NCBI GenBank assembly: GCA_029448655.1
Contig: JACCLO010000012.1
Location: 1,178,001 to 1,242,000, forward strand
Direction: 5' to 3'
From: Wolfiporia cocos
Lineage: Eukaryota; Basidiomycota; Agaricomycetes; Polyporales; Phaeolaceae
Length of the DNA stretch: 64,000 bases
Shown: one piece after another, positions 11,217-23,243 of the stretch
Layout of the letters: every line of letters begins with the position of its first letter
Numbering within the stretch: position 1 is the stretch's first letter
The notes under the pieces: model-generated
What the model saw: only the letters and a program-made list of their open reading frames with translations
Databases searched by the model: none
What the model was told of the DNA's origin: nothing
Translations under genes and position numbers: made by a program

Positions 11217-13781
11217 ATGGCTGCGAGGACTTTGACGGGGAAGGAGATCGCGGAGCATAACACGCGGGAGAGCTGCTGGATCATCGTGCATGGTGAGCTT
11301 TGGCTTATTCATACAAACGTGGAGGAGCTGGTGGGCTGCAAAACTGGGGCGGGGCGGGGCGCGTCTCCGCACTCGCTGTGCCCCCCGGGGCACGCCAGGG
11401 CGAATTTGAAAACACTGCGCGGTGTGCTAACCGGCTTCTTTGCGTGCAGGGAAGGTGTACGATGTTACGGAGTTCTTGCCAGGTGCGTTTACAGCTTATC
11501 GACATCTGTCCCGCAGCGTCTGATTGTTGCATCCATGCAGAACACCCAGGTATGTCGCCTTTGCGGCTGTCCCAGAATCGAAGGTTGATGGATTTAAGGT
11601 GGAAGCAAGATCATCTTGAAGTACGCCGGCAAGGATGCTACGTATGTTCCCCACTCTGTAGTCGACTGGTATTCATAAATGCTAATCAACGACTCTCGTA
11701 GCGCGGAGTACGACCCTATCCACCCGCCGAACGCCATTACAGACAACCTGCCACCCGAGAAGCAGTACGTTCTCCATATACATGCTTGTTCATCTTTTAA
11801 TATCACTTTGCATAGTCTCGGAAGTGTGGATCTTTCCACAGTTCAGAAGGTGGAGGTCGAGATCAGCGACGAGGACAAGGCACGCCAGCTGCGTGTCTCA
11901 CAGCGGCCGCCGCTGTCGGAGATCCTCAATTTGCACGACTTTGAGGTATATCCGTTTGTACTCTGGGCGGCATCTGGCACTGACCCATCCACCGCAGGCG
12001 ATTGCGAGACAGGTGATGACGGAAAAGGCGTGGGCGTACTACAGCTCTGCGGCCGACGACGAGATTACCATCCGGGAAAACCATGCTGCCTACCACCGGT
12101 GCGTCCTACTTCCGAGTATAGAGCTCCGGCATGCTCACTGTGCGCTGTGCTCTAGGATATGGTTCCGCCCACGGATCCTGCGCAACGTCACGAAGGTCGA
12201 CTGGTCGACCAGGATCCTCGGCCAGCCAAGCAAGCTGCCCATCTACATCGTGAGTGATGTCTGCCGCGTTGCACGTCGAGCCGTGACCGACCGCCAGGCA
12301 GACTGCTACGGCCCTGGGCAAGCTCGGGCACCCCGATGGCGAGCTGAACCTGACTAGGGCTGCCGGGAAGCATGGAGTGATCCAGATGGTGGGTGCCCTC
12401 GCGGCGGCTGTCTTGCCTGCTCGCTCACGCAGCGGCCGCAGATACCCACTCTCGCTTCGTGCTCGTTCGACGAGCTCGTCGACGCCGCCGTCCCCGGGCA
12501 GTCCCAGTTCCTCCAGCTGTGCGCGCCCCCGTTCCCTTTGTGCCGTTCGAACGCTGAGTCGTGTGTAGATACGTGAACTCGGACCGCGCGATCACGCAGA
12601 AGTTCGTGCAGCATGCCGAGAAGCGCGGGATCAAGGGCCTCTTCATCACTGTCGATGCCCCTCAGCTTGGCCGTCGCGAGAAGGTGCGTATGCCGGAAAT
12701 TTGCACGATCCGTGTGCTACATGTGTTGCATGGACTCGCATGCTAACCCGGCGGATAGGATATGCGGATGAAGTTCGAGGCTGAGGACCCTGCGGAGGTG
12801 ACGGACAACAAGGTTGCGGACCGCGTCGACCGCTCGCAAGGTGCAGCACGAGCTATTAGTGTGAGTGATGTTGACAGTATGTTGTAAAGTCTCGGCAGAC
12901 TGATAGCGAGCATCGTCAGTCGTTCATCGATACCGGCCTCGACTGGGAAGATATTCCGTGGTTCAAGTCCATAACGAAGAGTTCGTCAGCTGATCCTATA
13001 TCCGCAAATGTCATCTGACGAGCCGATATCCTCAGTGCCCATAATCTTGAAGGGTGTTCAGTGCTGGGAGGTAAGGCTGCTCCAACCGTTGTGTTCTCCT
13101 CTGTCCATCATCTCATCTCACATTGCATGAATAGGATGCGTTGCTTGCTTACGACGCTGGCCTTGCAGGCGTAGTACTCTCGAACCACGGTGGACGACAA
13201 CTCGAGTTCTCGCGCTCAGGCATCGAGACGCTTGTCGAAGTGGTTGCCAACCTCAAGGAGAAGCGCGGACTGACGTTCCCGAACGAAAAGTTCCAGCTGT
13301 TTGTCGATGGAGGCGTCCGCCGTGCCACGGATGTACTCAAGGCGATCGCTCTGGGTGCAACCGCAGGTGTGTTGGCCATTGTCTGCAAGATGAGCTGATC
13401 TGCTTACATATGCACGGAAGTTGGTGTTGGCCGGCCGTTCCTGTATGCCTTCTCGGCTTACGGACAGGATGGCGTAGAGCGGGCACTCCAGATCTTCAAC
13501 GTACGTGAGCCACGAGACTCAATCTATACTGGGCTTACCTTGCTTACAGGATGAGTTTGAAATGAACATGCGCCTGCTTGGTGCTCGTACAATCTCCGAG
13601 ATCGTCCCAGAGATGGTCGACGCATACAGCATACATCAACACATCGTATCTGTTCCCACGGATAGACTTTACGATTCCAACTGTAAGTCGCTTGTGACGT
13701 TCCCTATCTACCGGTTCTCACAATACGTCAGATGAAAGTATGCAGTCGGCGCGACTCAGGGAGATCAAATCGAAGATGTGA
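11217..13781 (+). CDS. Cytochrome b5 / FMN alpha-hydroxy-acid dehydrogenase (copy 2), SKM terminus
   Basis: Paralogue of the gene at 5165-7416, intact over about 13 exons. Start ATG 11217 gives MAARTLTGKEIAEHN. First exons: 11217-11292, 11450-11482, 11541-11549 (9 nt), 11599-11641 and 11702-11764. The b5 motif EHPGG is assembled across exons 2-4. The FMN domain shows AIARQVMTEKAWAYYSSA, WFRPRILRNVTKVDWST, IPTLASCSFDEL, TVDAPQLGRRE, PIILKG, SNHGGRQLE, VDGGVRRATDVLKAI and VGVGRPFLYAFSAYG. The final intron changes the end to YESMQSARLREIKSKM-stop at 13781. SKM fits the peroxisomal PTS1 consensus, though more weakly than SKL. There is no N-terminal targeting extension. The expected reaction is oxidation of a 2-hydroxy acid (lactate, glycolate or hydrated glyoxylate); the physiological acceptor is unknown. 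Confidence 0.85.
11541..11549 (+). other. 9-nt microexon in the haem-binding motif
   Basis: AACACCCAG is preceded by an acceptor (CATGCAG) and followed by a donor (GTATGT). Joined to a G from the exon before and GTGGA after, it spells E-H-P-G-G, the invariant haem-ligand motif of the b5 domain. Skipping it keeps the frame but deletes three codons, including the axial His. The paralogue on the other strand encodes this motif in one 52-nt exon. Confidence 0.8.
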
Positions 13782-14051
13782 TGGCATAGACCTCAACTGT
13801 ATTCACTTTGTACTCGGCGTTGTGCCTATTGTTTCACATGTTTGTTTGCTATCTATGCTATTTCCGGACCATAACAATCTAGTCCGATGACGCTGATCAA
13901 AATAACAGTGCTTAGATCTAGATGGATCGACGGAGACATTATTGATCGCGTGTGGAGCATCTCGATCGACATTTGCTTCCGCATCCGACACACAACCACA
14001 ATATAACATACACGCAGTACTAGTACTCACAGTTCGTCTACGCCCCTCAAG
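13782..14051. other. Intergenic region
   Basis: Contains the dehydrogenase 3' end and the promoter side of the BTB gene. No repeat or box was recognised. Confidence 0.45.
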
Positions 14052-15112
14052 ATGTCCTGCGACGCCACCTACTCGTTCACCCAACCCGACTCTGACCTCA
14101 TTCTCCGCTCTTCGGACAACGTCGATTTCCATGTCCACAAGCTCATTTTGTCGCTCGCCTCATCGGTCTTCGAGGCCATGCTGCCATTTCCCCACCCTGA
14201 AACGTCTGCTGAAGACAATAAGGACGGACGGCCAGTCGTCCACATGACTGAGACAGCGCGCGCCCTTGACCTCCTTTTGCGAGCCTGTTATCCGATTGCG
14301 AACCCAGTGCTGGACAGGGCGGACGACATTGGAGCATTAATGGAAGCCGCGCGCAAATTCGACGTCTGCGTTGCACAAACACTTGCGATGCAAGCACTCA
14401 CACGACGTGAGCTAATGGAGGAAGATCCTTTAGGCGTATACATTATCGCCTGCCAGTTACAGCTTGGAGATGAGGCACGCAAGGCGGCACGGCTCACCCT
14501 GCGGTATGATCACCCCATTCGTGGCGTTGCTCCCGCAGGGTTAGAGCACGTTCCTGCCACCATTCTCTATGAGCTGCTGGACTACCGGGAGAAATGCAAG
14601 GCTGCGGCGTACTCAGTCGTGTCCGACAACGCATTCTGGCAGCGCCACTGGGAGGAGTTTCAGTATGAGCTCTGTTTCAGCTGTAACCCGACTTTCGAAT
14701 CGCCGGAGAGCTCCCGCCGCGCTCGGCCGGCCCTCATCCACTACAATGATGCACGCCTGGTGTTGCTCGATATATTGAAGACGATGCCCTGCCAGGCGGT
14801 CGGCATGAAAGAGGCCTTGCTCAAGTCTATCCTGTTGATGGTCGACGGCACGGTATCGAAATGCAGGTCGTGCTTGCTGCGCCTCATCAATGCCGTGGAA
14901 CGCTTCAGCGACGATCTTGTCAAGAGGATGGCTAGCAACATAGATCGCGTAAGTAGTCATCGGCATCGCGAACCATTCTTCGCACGTATCAGACTGATGG
15001 TGCTATATCAGATTATGCTCAGATTAGCTTTCTAATGAACTGCGCGAGAGTACCACTCTCGACCTCGCTATGTGTACAATTAGTGCTACTTAATCTCGCT
15101 TCTATGTCGTAA
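14052..15112 (+). CDS. BTB/POZ domain protein
   Basis: Start ATG 14052 gives MSCDATYSFTQPDSDLILRSSDNVDFHVHKLILSLAS (shown in part), the typical beginning of agaricomycete BTB proteins: a D-x-x-LRSSD strand, FxVHKxIL and an S-x-VFxxML helix within the first 60 residues. The remainder is a helical tail with many Cys and Leu. BTB domains mediate dimerisation and often recruit cullin-3 ligases, but large fungal expansions are of unknown role. A single exon runs to a stop at 15035. A donor at 14949 (CGC|GTAAGT) with an acceptor at 14992 would instead continue with TDGAISDYAQISF to a stop at 15112. I favour the spliced form because similar proteins often end with an ISxxxF-like segment, but either is possible. 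Confidence 0.8.
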
Positions 15113-15422
15113 TCAGCTAATAGCCTTGTATACTATGAACGATGTATGAATAGGGCCATACTTATAATGGTCGCCACACAAAGGCATTGATACTGGGAGC
15201 GTGCTGAAAGATGAGCTTAGCTGTATAACAGCATACGGTAACTAGTGTGCAGACGCAACCGCTATCAGGCATCAAAGGAAGGGGAAAGCCAATGCTCAAA
15301 GAAATCAGGGCGTATATGGTCTTGAGTCTCATCAAATCTTCATCATCAAAGTCTGGCTCGCAAGACTGCATCTCGTTGGTGCCACTGTGACCCTCTCCCT
15401 GTCGTATTGAGCCCCCACTTCT

Positions 15423-16177
15423 ATGTTTCCGCTGAGGTTACCCTCAATAAATGCCACCCTGTGTGCTCTCGCATCCTGGCTAAGGTTAGGGAACCCCCGT
15501 GCTCAGTATCACCAAACGGCAGAAAGCCTCCCTGTGGCTAGTCTTATAGTCGCACTCGTTGACCATGCTTGTTTCGGCCAGTATTTTGTAGCTGATGTAT
15601 TTCGTTCTCGAATACCAAACGAAATCATAGCAATTATTGCCTTTATAGGTGCGTTTGTGCTATGCTGCGTCAAAGTGGTCAGCATGGATTATGGTCAACA
15701 GGCCAACAACGCATCTTCGGGAAGACGCACAGCAACTCGCCTTTCCTGCCCCAGACACAAAATGCGAGAGGTCATGGACTAGGTGACGGCCAGGAAGTCG
15801 TCTTTTATTTGCTCGCTTGCATGAGTATTTCTTTCCGGACACCAGGGCCTCACAAAGACAAATAGTCATCTCAGTGCCTCATGGCATCTATGATGATGGT
15901 AATGGGTGGCTTTGAAACGGGTGGAGCTGGTATGATAGCGTACGTGTGGGTCATTATGCCTACTGATATATCTGCGACTGTGACTGCAGTTCTCTCCTTC
16001 TATCTTGCGCTAGTCATTGCAGCATTCACTCGTGCGATGAATCAGGAGCATTACTATGAAGACGAGGAGATGGAGCAAGAGGCAGGTCGTAAACAAAGGG
16101 CACTTTTGCAAGCCCAGTGGCCAGTAGTTTGGGAGCTCATAGATTTGCTTGAGAGAGGCCTGGCAATGCGTTTATAG
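15423..16177 (+). pseudogene. Divergent or decayed copy of the unnamed membrane family
   Basis: Three pieces in order resemble copies A-C. About 15440-15580 encodes INATLCALASW and LIVALVDHACF, matching the first hydrophobic core. From 15632, directly after an ATAG acceptor, comes CAATTATTGCCTTTATAGG, which gives AIIAFIGAFVLC in the same phase as the intron-2 acceptor of copy B. The segment 15911-16020 encodes GAGMIAYVWVIMP followed by a hydrophobic run, matching the GILAYAW..P end. The expected donor is not recognisable and the frames do not join cleanly, so I call it degenerate. It ends with an unrelated charged tail. It lies directly upstream of copy B, suggesting tandem duplication. Confidence 0.5.
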
Positions 16178-16771
16178 ATTGAAGGTCCTTCAAGAAGCAC
16201 CTGTGTTGTATCTCACTACAACCAAAACATTAGATAACATGAGCATGATGAATGTCTATTAGTCCTGAAACTCACATTGATGATCTAGGCCGATTAAGAT
16301 CAGTGTACCGATGACCTACAACTTCACAAACTAGCCAATAGTACCTGACAGCCGACAAGCATCACGTCAAGAAAAGCCAGGAGTCGCATGTCCGGATCTC
16401 GTATCCCTAACAAAGAAATGCTTCATATACTACCGTAGCTACTGAGCCTTCTTTCAGCAAATCAGCATTGCAAGGGTAGCTTCTCCGAGCTCCATAGATC
16501 AGATGTTCATTGCCCCGTGAACAATGACAGCACCACCATTTGATGGCATACGCCGAGCAGGAGCTAGCAGCTACGCCCGACGTCCATAGCAAGTCAAATA
16601 CGGATTCTTGGCATATTGGAAGCTAATCTTGGGCGGCAAACAGAGCTTTCCTCGCTAGCTGGTATATATGTCGCGGTATGACTACTCTGCAGCAAAACCA
16701 CCCGCATATCCTCTCTATACTACCATCACCTCGCATAAAACCAACAGTAATCAACTTGACTGAAGCCAACT
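16178..16771. other. Intergenic region, promoter of copy B
   Basis: No gene seen. A TATATA box at 16663-16668 lies about 104 nt before the start codon at 16772 and is the likely core promoter of the membrane protein gene. Confidence 0.45.
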
Positions 16772-17814
16772 ATGCAAGATTGTAAGTTGCAGCATAGATT
16801 AAGTGGTCATCTGCGGACCTGACGCTTGCGCGAACCATTTACAGCTCGGCGCGACCGAGGAAACACGCACTATGCCACACCTGCAACCGAGAGAGACCTA
16901 CGAAAAGCTATCCTGCACGTTGTTAAGGTATGGCTAGACAGGCTACAGCTGGTTAGCGCCATCGTATGTGCACCGACTTCTCCATATCCGAATGTATGAT
17001 ACTGACATATCCTTACGACGTCATCGACAGACTACTTTCTTCGCGTCCATCGATGCGCTCTTGTTTTCGCTCGCATCCGGAGCGACTCACATCGATAATT
17101 CCACTGTGCACATTTGGAGCAGAATAGATGAACTGACCAGCGCTTGCTTGGCAGGCGCGCTAATCTTCCACATCTGTGCAGGTAGGGTCACGACACACTT
17201 CTCGTCATGTTCCTGTCTGAGAGTATCGACCAGCAATCGTGGCATTCATCGGCTCATTCGTGCTCTGTCGCTTCGAGCTCGAGAGCGCCGAGGCGCAGGA
17301 AGAGAGACTGCTCGATGAGGAACCCGGTGGAGTTGACGTACGAAGGACAGCGACCACGACCTCCCAGCAAGCGACGGACACGAAGCATCGATTTTCAACT
17401 TACGAGAGCCCTACTCTGGAGAAGCAGACTCCTGCGGACCCGATGCAGATTGGTGCCTTCCTTGAAGAGGAGATCAGAAGAGAGCTCCTTGGGCGTGTCG
17501 TCGTGCGTCGTGCGCATCCGTTGGACGCGTTCAATGGCTTCACCCGGCGAAGGCCGCAGGAGCGCAACGCGTCCATCGCTACAGACACGCAGCATCACCG
17601 AAGTGGAAGGTCCAGGACGCAAGAGCTACCTATACAGATGCTGGCGCGATGCCTCACACTGTCTGTTGGAATGGCCATGCTTGGTTTCGCGCTCGGCACG
17701 CTCGGCATCCTAGCGTACGCCTGGACGGTGACGCCACATAGTGTCAGCATATTCTCGACAGCTTGCCTAGGAGGGTGTCTTGTCGCTGCTGCGGTCGCAG
17801 TGGTAGTTCCTTGA
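16772..17814 (+). CDS. Unnamed membrane protein family, copy B
   Basis: Four exons: 16772-16781 (only 10 nt), 16845-16963, 17031-17181 and 17234-17814, giving 286 residues. The order is a short polar N terminus (MQDSRRDRGN), an amphipathic helix (KAILHVVKVWLDRLQLVSAI), TTFFASIDALLFSLAS, a hydrophobic segment (AGALIFHICAAIVAFIGSFVLCRF), a long variable charged region, and a C-terminal membrane pair containing GMAMLGFALGTLGILAYAW and SIFSTACLGGCLVAAAVAVVV. Three to four membrane segments are likely. Copy C shares the same exon 1/2 and 2/3 junctions, but the third intron of copy B is absent there. I know of no function. Confidence 0.75.
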
Positions 17815-19530
17815 TCTTGTATGTTGTCAAGACTTGACATGATGCGTGCACGATGTATGCGAACTTGTATTTATGCAGGACTGGCGCAGGACTGGCGCAG
17901 GACTGTCGCACGACAGTCGCACGATATTACTGAATGTATCGTTAGCAACTTGTTCCCTTTCATGATAATGATGGTTAAAATATGTTTTGGTACAATGATC
18001 CTATGTCAGAGAGAAGATATGATCCACGCATGAGCGGGATGTGATCATGCGAGAGCGCCGTGCACTCTGTCGAGCGCACTTGCCTCTCGTCAAGTATACG
18101 TGCGATACAGCGATCTCATCATTCGTTATATAAAGTCCATATACATCAACGGAGGCATAATGGGAGAATCCATTATTGAAACTGGGCGACGCCTCGTGCA
18201 GTGCTCCCAACTCCGACTGTACTTTGCACTATGATACTCATTCGATATGCAATCCTCAGCCCTCGTAGATCGCCCAGTCCGGCCAAAATGAAGAGAAACT
18301 CACTGGTGTCCTTGTTCATCGATGTGCAAGGTCATGCCAGCCATAACACCAACAGTTTCACGAGCGGTGAACTGGCAACGGCTACAGACCAAAATACACC
18401 GGCCGAGTTCAGCGTCGTTTTCGATCTCTGACTCAACTGAAGTCAGCTCAAAGAGCATGAGACAGTTAAATGAGGTATTTGCTTATGGTCGTTGTGAAAG
18501 ACCGTAGTGAGGTAGATGATTCAGAGCAAGCAGTCGCCGCTAGAGCCCCAGAGACGTCCGAATTCGAATTATTCCAATGGGCGCTTTTTGCACGTGATAT
18601 GATGTCAAAATCATGCTCGACGAGCGTCTCATGCTCATGGATGCCACTACAAAGCTTCATGCATCATGCATGAGACAATGATATTGCAGGTTACTCCAAC
18701 CTGTGCATCTCGAGAGTCAACCGGTCAATATTCATAAGTCTACTCAAGAGGACGAAGTAGCGTTTCACTGCGGTGCGAATGCATCCTCCTTGTCTTGATC
18801 GAGGTCTTTCGCATGTAGCCTCAGAGTTGCTGCGATATCGGCCGGGTAGCACCTGAATGGCATGTGTAATCCGACATTGGCAGAGGGTGAGTACGGTGTT
18901 GAGGACCAGTGACTTAGATACCGGTGACAATCGCTGAGATTGGAGATGGTTTAGCGCTATATCTAGTATCAGTAGTACATCTGAAAGGCTTGTTATCACT
19001 CCATAATATGTTCCCAGTAAGTATACATAGATTCGACCGGAGGCTTATTTGGCGGGTGGGGAAGTTATGTAAGCGTCACGCAGGTCTTGCAAGCATTGCC
19101 GCTCCCCAGACTATTCCGATGGACAACTATCAATATGTCACCTGGGTCAATAGCTTGGCGCGTAGAGATTGAGCGGTCATATATTTTCTTCAAACATATG
19201 GCAAGTCCACCGGGCATCAACAGTATCAACAGTGAACACGCATATTGGGAACACTCCATTGGTCGCTCGAAGCAGCAATGTTTGCGAAAGCGTTGTGGGT
19301 GCTTGTGGGCGTATACCGTACTGCGGGCATTGAATTTTCAAACACCGCGTGTACTCAACAGGAGGACGGTTCAGGGCAGGCAGTGCCTTATCGCTTAAGT
19401 TGCTGGAAGATACGGCTCTGTCGCACTCACTGCCTATCTTCAGCAGAATGAGCATCACACTGTGTTGTATGAAAAAAGGTGCGTTGTATGGATCTGCACT
19501 GTGCGGTCGCTGATCGACTAAGGCCCGTCG
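17815..19530. other. Intergenic region with a short tandem repeat
   Basis: No supportable gene in 1.7 kb. It contains the repeat at 17876-17926 described separately. Small open frames here lack conserved motifs. Confidence 0.4.
17876..17926 (+). repeat. Short tandem repeat (GCAGGACTG-type unit)
   Basis: GCAGGACTGGC is repeated with slight change three times, followed by an inverted version (GACTGTCGCACGACAGTCGC) that could form a small hairpin. It lies about 65 nt past the stop codon of copy B, so it may be part of its 3' untranslated region. Confidence 0.5.
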
Positions 19531-19539
19531 GTCACCTTC

Positions 19540-22500
19540 GGGACCATAGATGATGCCGCCATCTCCTCCTCTCTAACAGCAGCCAATACGTCGATAAAAG
19601 CAGACAACGTCAAGTCATGTGAGGCCGTCCCAGAGACATCTACATCGGTCTCCGTTGACGGCGAGTCGATCCCAACTGCTGCCTTGGGCTCGTCGCAGCC
19701 GCCGACCACCCACTCGGCGTCATCCCAATTCGACACTGAGAAGCTCTTCCGGACCCCAAACAGCACTGGTGTCGCACCTGTGCATAACCCTATCCTGTCG
19801 CAATTTGCCACGCATGTCGCGCCGACGAGCTCCAGTAGCCCCCTCCGGTCACCGGTATATCCGCAGCAGATACCAGACGACCAGGATAATGACGTGAGCG
19901 GCAGGCAAAGCGGTACGCCAGACGCATTTGGGGTAGGGCCAGGCGCGATACATGGGCAGTACACTACTCACTGGCCCGTTTTTGCACACATCGTCTCTCA
20001 ATCACAACAATCTTGAGGTCCTCTTGGTCAATGGTCTGACCCATCCAGAGCACGCTCCACTCTCGACGTCATCGCTGCACACGCACCCTGAGAGTCTGAG
20101 CAGCGTATCGTCGCTAGCGCCAGCGCTGTTGACGGGCACGTCCGACGGCGCGCTGAATCGCAGCGCGTTGGCGATCGTGCCGGAGCAGCGTAAGCCGGTG
20201 GAGATCACGAAGCCAGACGGGGACCACGGTACGAGCGCGGGCGTTGCGATGCAACTGCAGGCCGCGCCGAGCTTGACAATAGAGCAGTGTACGACGCTTG
20301 TGCGCATGGAGGCACTGGAGGCATACGAGAGGCGCCTCGCAGACAAGGAGGCCAAGCGCAAGTTAGAGGAGATTAGGCGGAAGGAGGAGGAGGAGACAAG
20401 GAAGGAGTGCGAGGAAGAGCAGCAGGAGCGGGCGAACGAGGAGCAGCCATACAAAGGGAGGAAGGCAAAACTGACGCTAAAGGAGAAAAAGCGCTTGCGT
20501 ACAGAAGAGAAGAATAGAAAGCACGAGTGGGTGACCAAATGGGTAGAAGAGGCAGTGAAAGCTGCTGAGGAGGAAGCCAAGAGCAAGACCAAGGTGGGCG
20601 AGGTTGCGGAGCAGGAAGAGGCCAGGCTCGTACCAGAACTTTCAAGGGAGCCCGCTGTGGAGGACGCGAATGTTATGCCGCCAGACAATGTTGCGTCGAA
20701 GCGTAAGACTGGGAAGCGGCGGCGGCCGCCCCTCGACCTTTCCCTTACCCGTAACCAGAACATCTCCCAATCTGTCCCATGCGCTCTAGTCACTGCCCGT
20801 GTCATCGAGGACATCAACAGCATCAGATATCCGGATGGAATTAAGAGTCCCAGTGCGGAGCTAAATGGAAATGCCGAGCAGTGCAAGTCCAGGTCAGTGA
20901 ACTGTCTCTGGAGTGATGTATTTCGCGCTGATGTAGTACGATCCAATCTGATTTTAGGTACGACCGCGACTTCCTACTGCAGTTCATGGCATTCTGCAAG
21001 GAGAAGCCAGACTCATTATCTCCACTGGACGCGATCGGTCTTGTACCCTCCGACCAGACATTCAACATGAGCCGTGGTGGATCCGGTCATCGTGCATCTT
21101 CCGCCATGATGCCCCCACCCTCTACAGCCAGCCCCGGCGCTCGCGGCCTCGGTATCGCTGTCCACAAGTCTGGCATGGGCGGCTTCTCCATGGGCCAATT
21201 TTGCACCGCGAAGTCGAGTGAGGAACAGGGAGTGCTGTCGAGCTCGTCCTCATTGATATCCGGTGGCCCGGCCCTCAACTTGAATTGCCCGACACCAATA
21301 AGCCGCTCCTCCATCCAGGGTGGCACGGATGCGATGAGCAACAAGCGCACGCGCAGCAAGCGTGGTAAGGCGAATAAGGAGGGTGCAGGCCTGTCTGGAT
21401 TTGGCTCCGCGATGCCGCAGGCAGGTGCCGCACCTCTCGAACCTGTCGAGCCGCTCAAGATGTCCGAGAGTCGCTGGCGACCAACCTCCGTTAATCGCAA
21501 CCCTCAGCAGGTTGACACTGAGGCGCCGGAGATTTTCGACAGGAAGATCAAGGCGCTGCTCAACAAGTTCACCCCGGAACGTTTCGACTCGATCTCGGAC
21601 CAGATCATTGCCCGGGTGAACAAGCCCGAGCAAAAGAATTATGGACATACGATCCGCAGGATCGTCTACCTTGTCATAGACCATGCATGCGATGACGCTC
21701 AGCGGTCAGACATGTATGCGCACCTATGCCGCAAAATGATAGAGCAGATCAGCCCCAGTGTTCAGGACTATGACATCAAGAATGCCGAGGGCAAACATAT
21801 AGCCGGTGGACAACTCTTCCGCAAGTACCTCCTTAATCGCTGTCAGGAGGACTTCGAGCGTGGTTGGGTGATCAAAGAGGCGACCGCTGCCACAGCCGCG
21901 ACGGAGATTAGCAAGGATCAAGCTGCGGGAGGTGTGCGGAAGAAAAGCCAAAACCCTGATGAGAGTGCCCTGTACTCGGACGGATACTACGCTGCGCAGA
22001 AGGCGACGCGACAGGATCTTGGCCTCATCAAGTTCATTGGTGAGCTGTTCAAGTTCCGGATGCTCACGGAGCGTGTCATGCACGAGTGCGTCAAGAAGTT
22101 GCTCCGCAGCGTCGATAACACCGAGGAGATCGAGGCCCTGTGCACGCTTATGATCACCGTCGGCGAGCAGCTCGATACGCAGAAAGCCCGTGCGCACATA
22201 GACGTCTATTTTGAGCGCATGAAGGAATTGGGCAAAAAGCCGAGTGTAAACTCTCGAATGCAAGTAATGCTGCGGGTATGTTTTGCTCTTGTGCTATGAA
22301 TGTCGACATGCGACTGGGGACATGCATTTAGGACGTAGTCGAGCTGCGTGACCGTCAATGGGTTCCACGTAAGACCGTGGCTGTCCCGACGACAATCGCC
22401 GCTGTGTACGAGGCTGTGAGCCTTATATTCGTTCCTGAGCCTAATTGTCATTGCTGATTGATATACACAGGCTGTGAAAGAGAAGAGTGCCAGTGAGATT

Positions 22501-23243
22501 GAGTCTTACCAGCGCAACTTGAGCGTGTCCCACGGCGGCTCTAGACATGGTGACATCTGCGGCAATCATGCTCAGGTTGGACCTGATCGCCGGTCTGTCG
22601 CCGTATATACCACTTCACTGGAGCCTCCCGAGTCTGGAGACCTGTCCAACTTCGGTAAGATTCATAACACGGCATTTATGACCTACGGCTCCACGAGCCT
22701 GTTCTGGGAAGGACAATAGCAAGAACACTATGGGCCGGTCTAGCTGGGAAAACGTGCTACCTACGATCATGGAAAAGCCTTATCTCGCGAGTGATGCTGC
22801 TAATGCGAAGCCAACAAAAACCACAAAACCAGAAGACGAGTGCCTCTGCGCCGTCTATGACTGAGGAGGAGACTAACATGAGGGTGGCGGAGGACTCCAA
22901 GGAATTTTTCAGCATCCGCGACCTGGAAAACACCGAGGTCTATTTCGCGAAGCTCCCGGCCGAGCACAGGTGCTGACTCGTCAACCAGCTTGTCTCACAG
23001 GCAATCGAATCGAAGGAGGCAGACGCACAACTAGTCGCAGACTTTTTCTCTCGCGCTGCATCAAAGAATCTATGTTCTCCACAGTCGTTCGAGGAAGGCT
23101 TCGCGCCGGTGACCAAGGGGTTCCATGGCAAGGCTATTGATGCGCCGAAGACATTCAATCTGATGACCATGATGAAAGGTGCTGGACTCAACTCAGACGA
23201 GGCACGGTACATACGACTCGCGAACAAGTCAGTGGACAGATGA
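19540..23243 (+). pseudogene. Decayed second copy of translation initiation factor eIF4G
   Basis: Pieces in the right order match fungal eIF4G. From 20280 there is a long charged helix rich in E, K and R. The exon starting at 20958 gives YDRDFLLQF, a canonical eIF4E-binding motif (YxxxxLL). About 21535-22280 encodes a well-preserved MIF4G domain (LLNKFTPERFDSISDQII, MYAHLCRKMIEQISP, GGQLFRKYLLNRCQEDFERGW, LIKFIGELFKFRMLTERVMHEC). Introns follow at 22276-22332 and 22417-22470. The MA3-like part follows (EEETNMRVAEDSKEFFSIRDL, ESKEADAQLVADFF, IDAPKTFNL). It is broken: a frame change near 20,000 in the N-terminal half, shifts near 22,715 and 22,855, and an in-frame TGA at 22974-22976 inside MA3. 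Retained introns argue for DNA-level duplication, not retroposition. The 5' end is not resolved. A truncated product with the 4E-binding motif and MIF4G could still be made. Confidence 0.75.

Noticed and set aside
17239..17814. Relationship of the membrane family to DUF6535 proteins
   Set aside because: Overall layout is similar (early hydrophobic core, charged region, C-terminal helices), but the characteristic DUF6535 opening was not seen.
17876..17926. CRISPR-like array
   Set aside because: Units are directly adjacent without spacers, and the genome is fungal.
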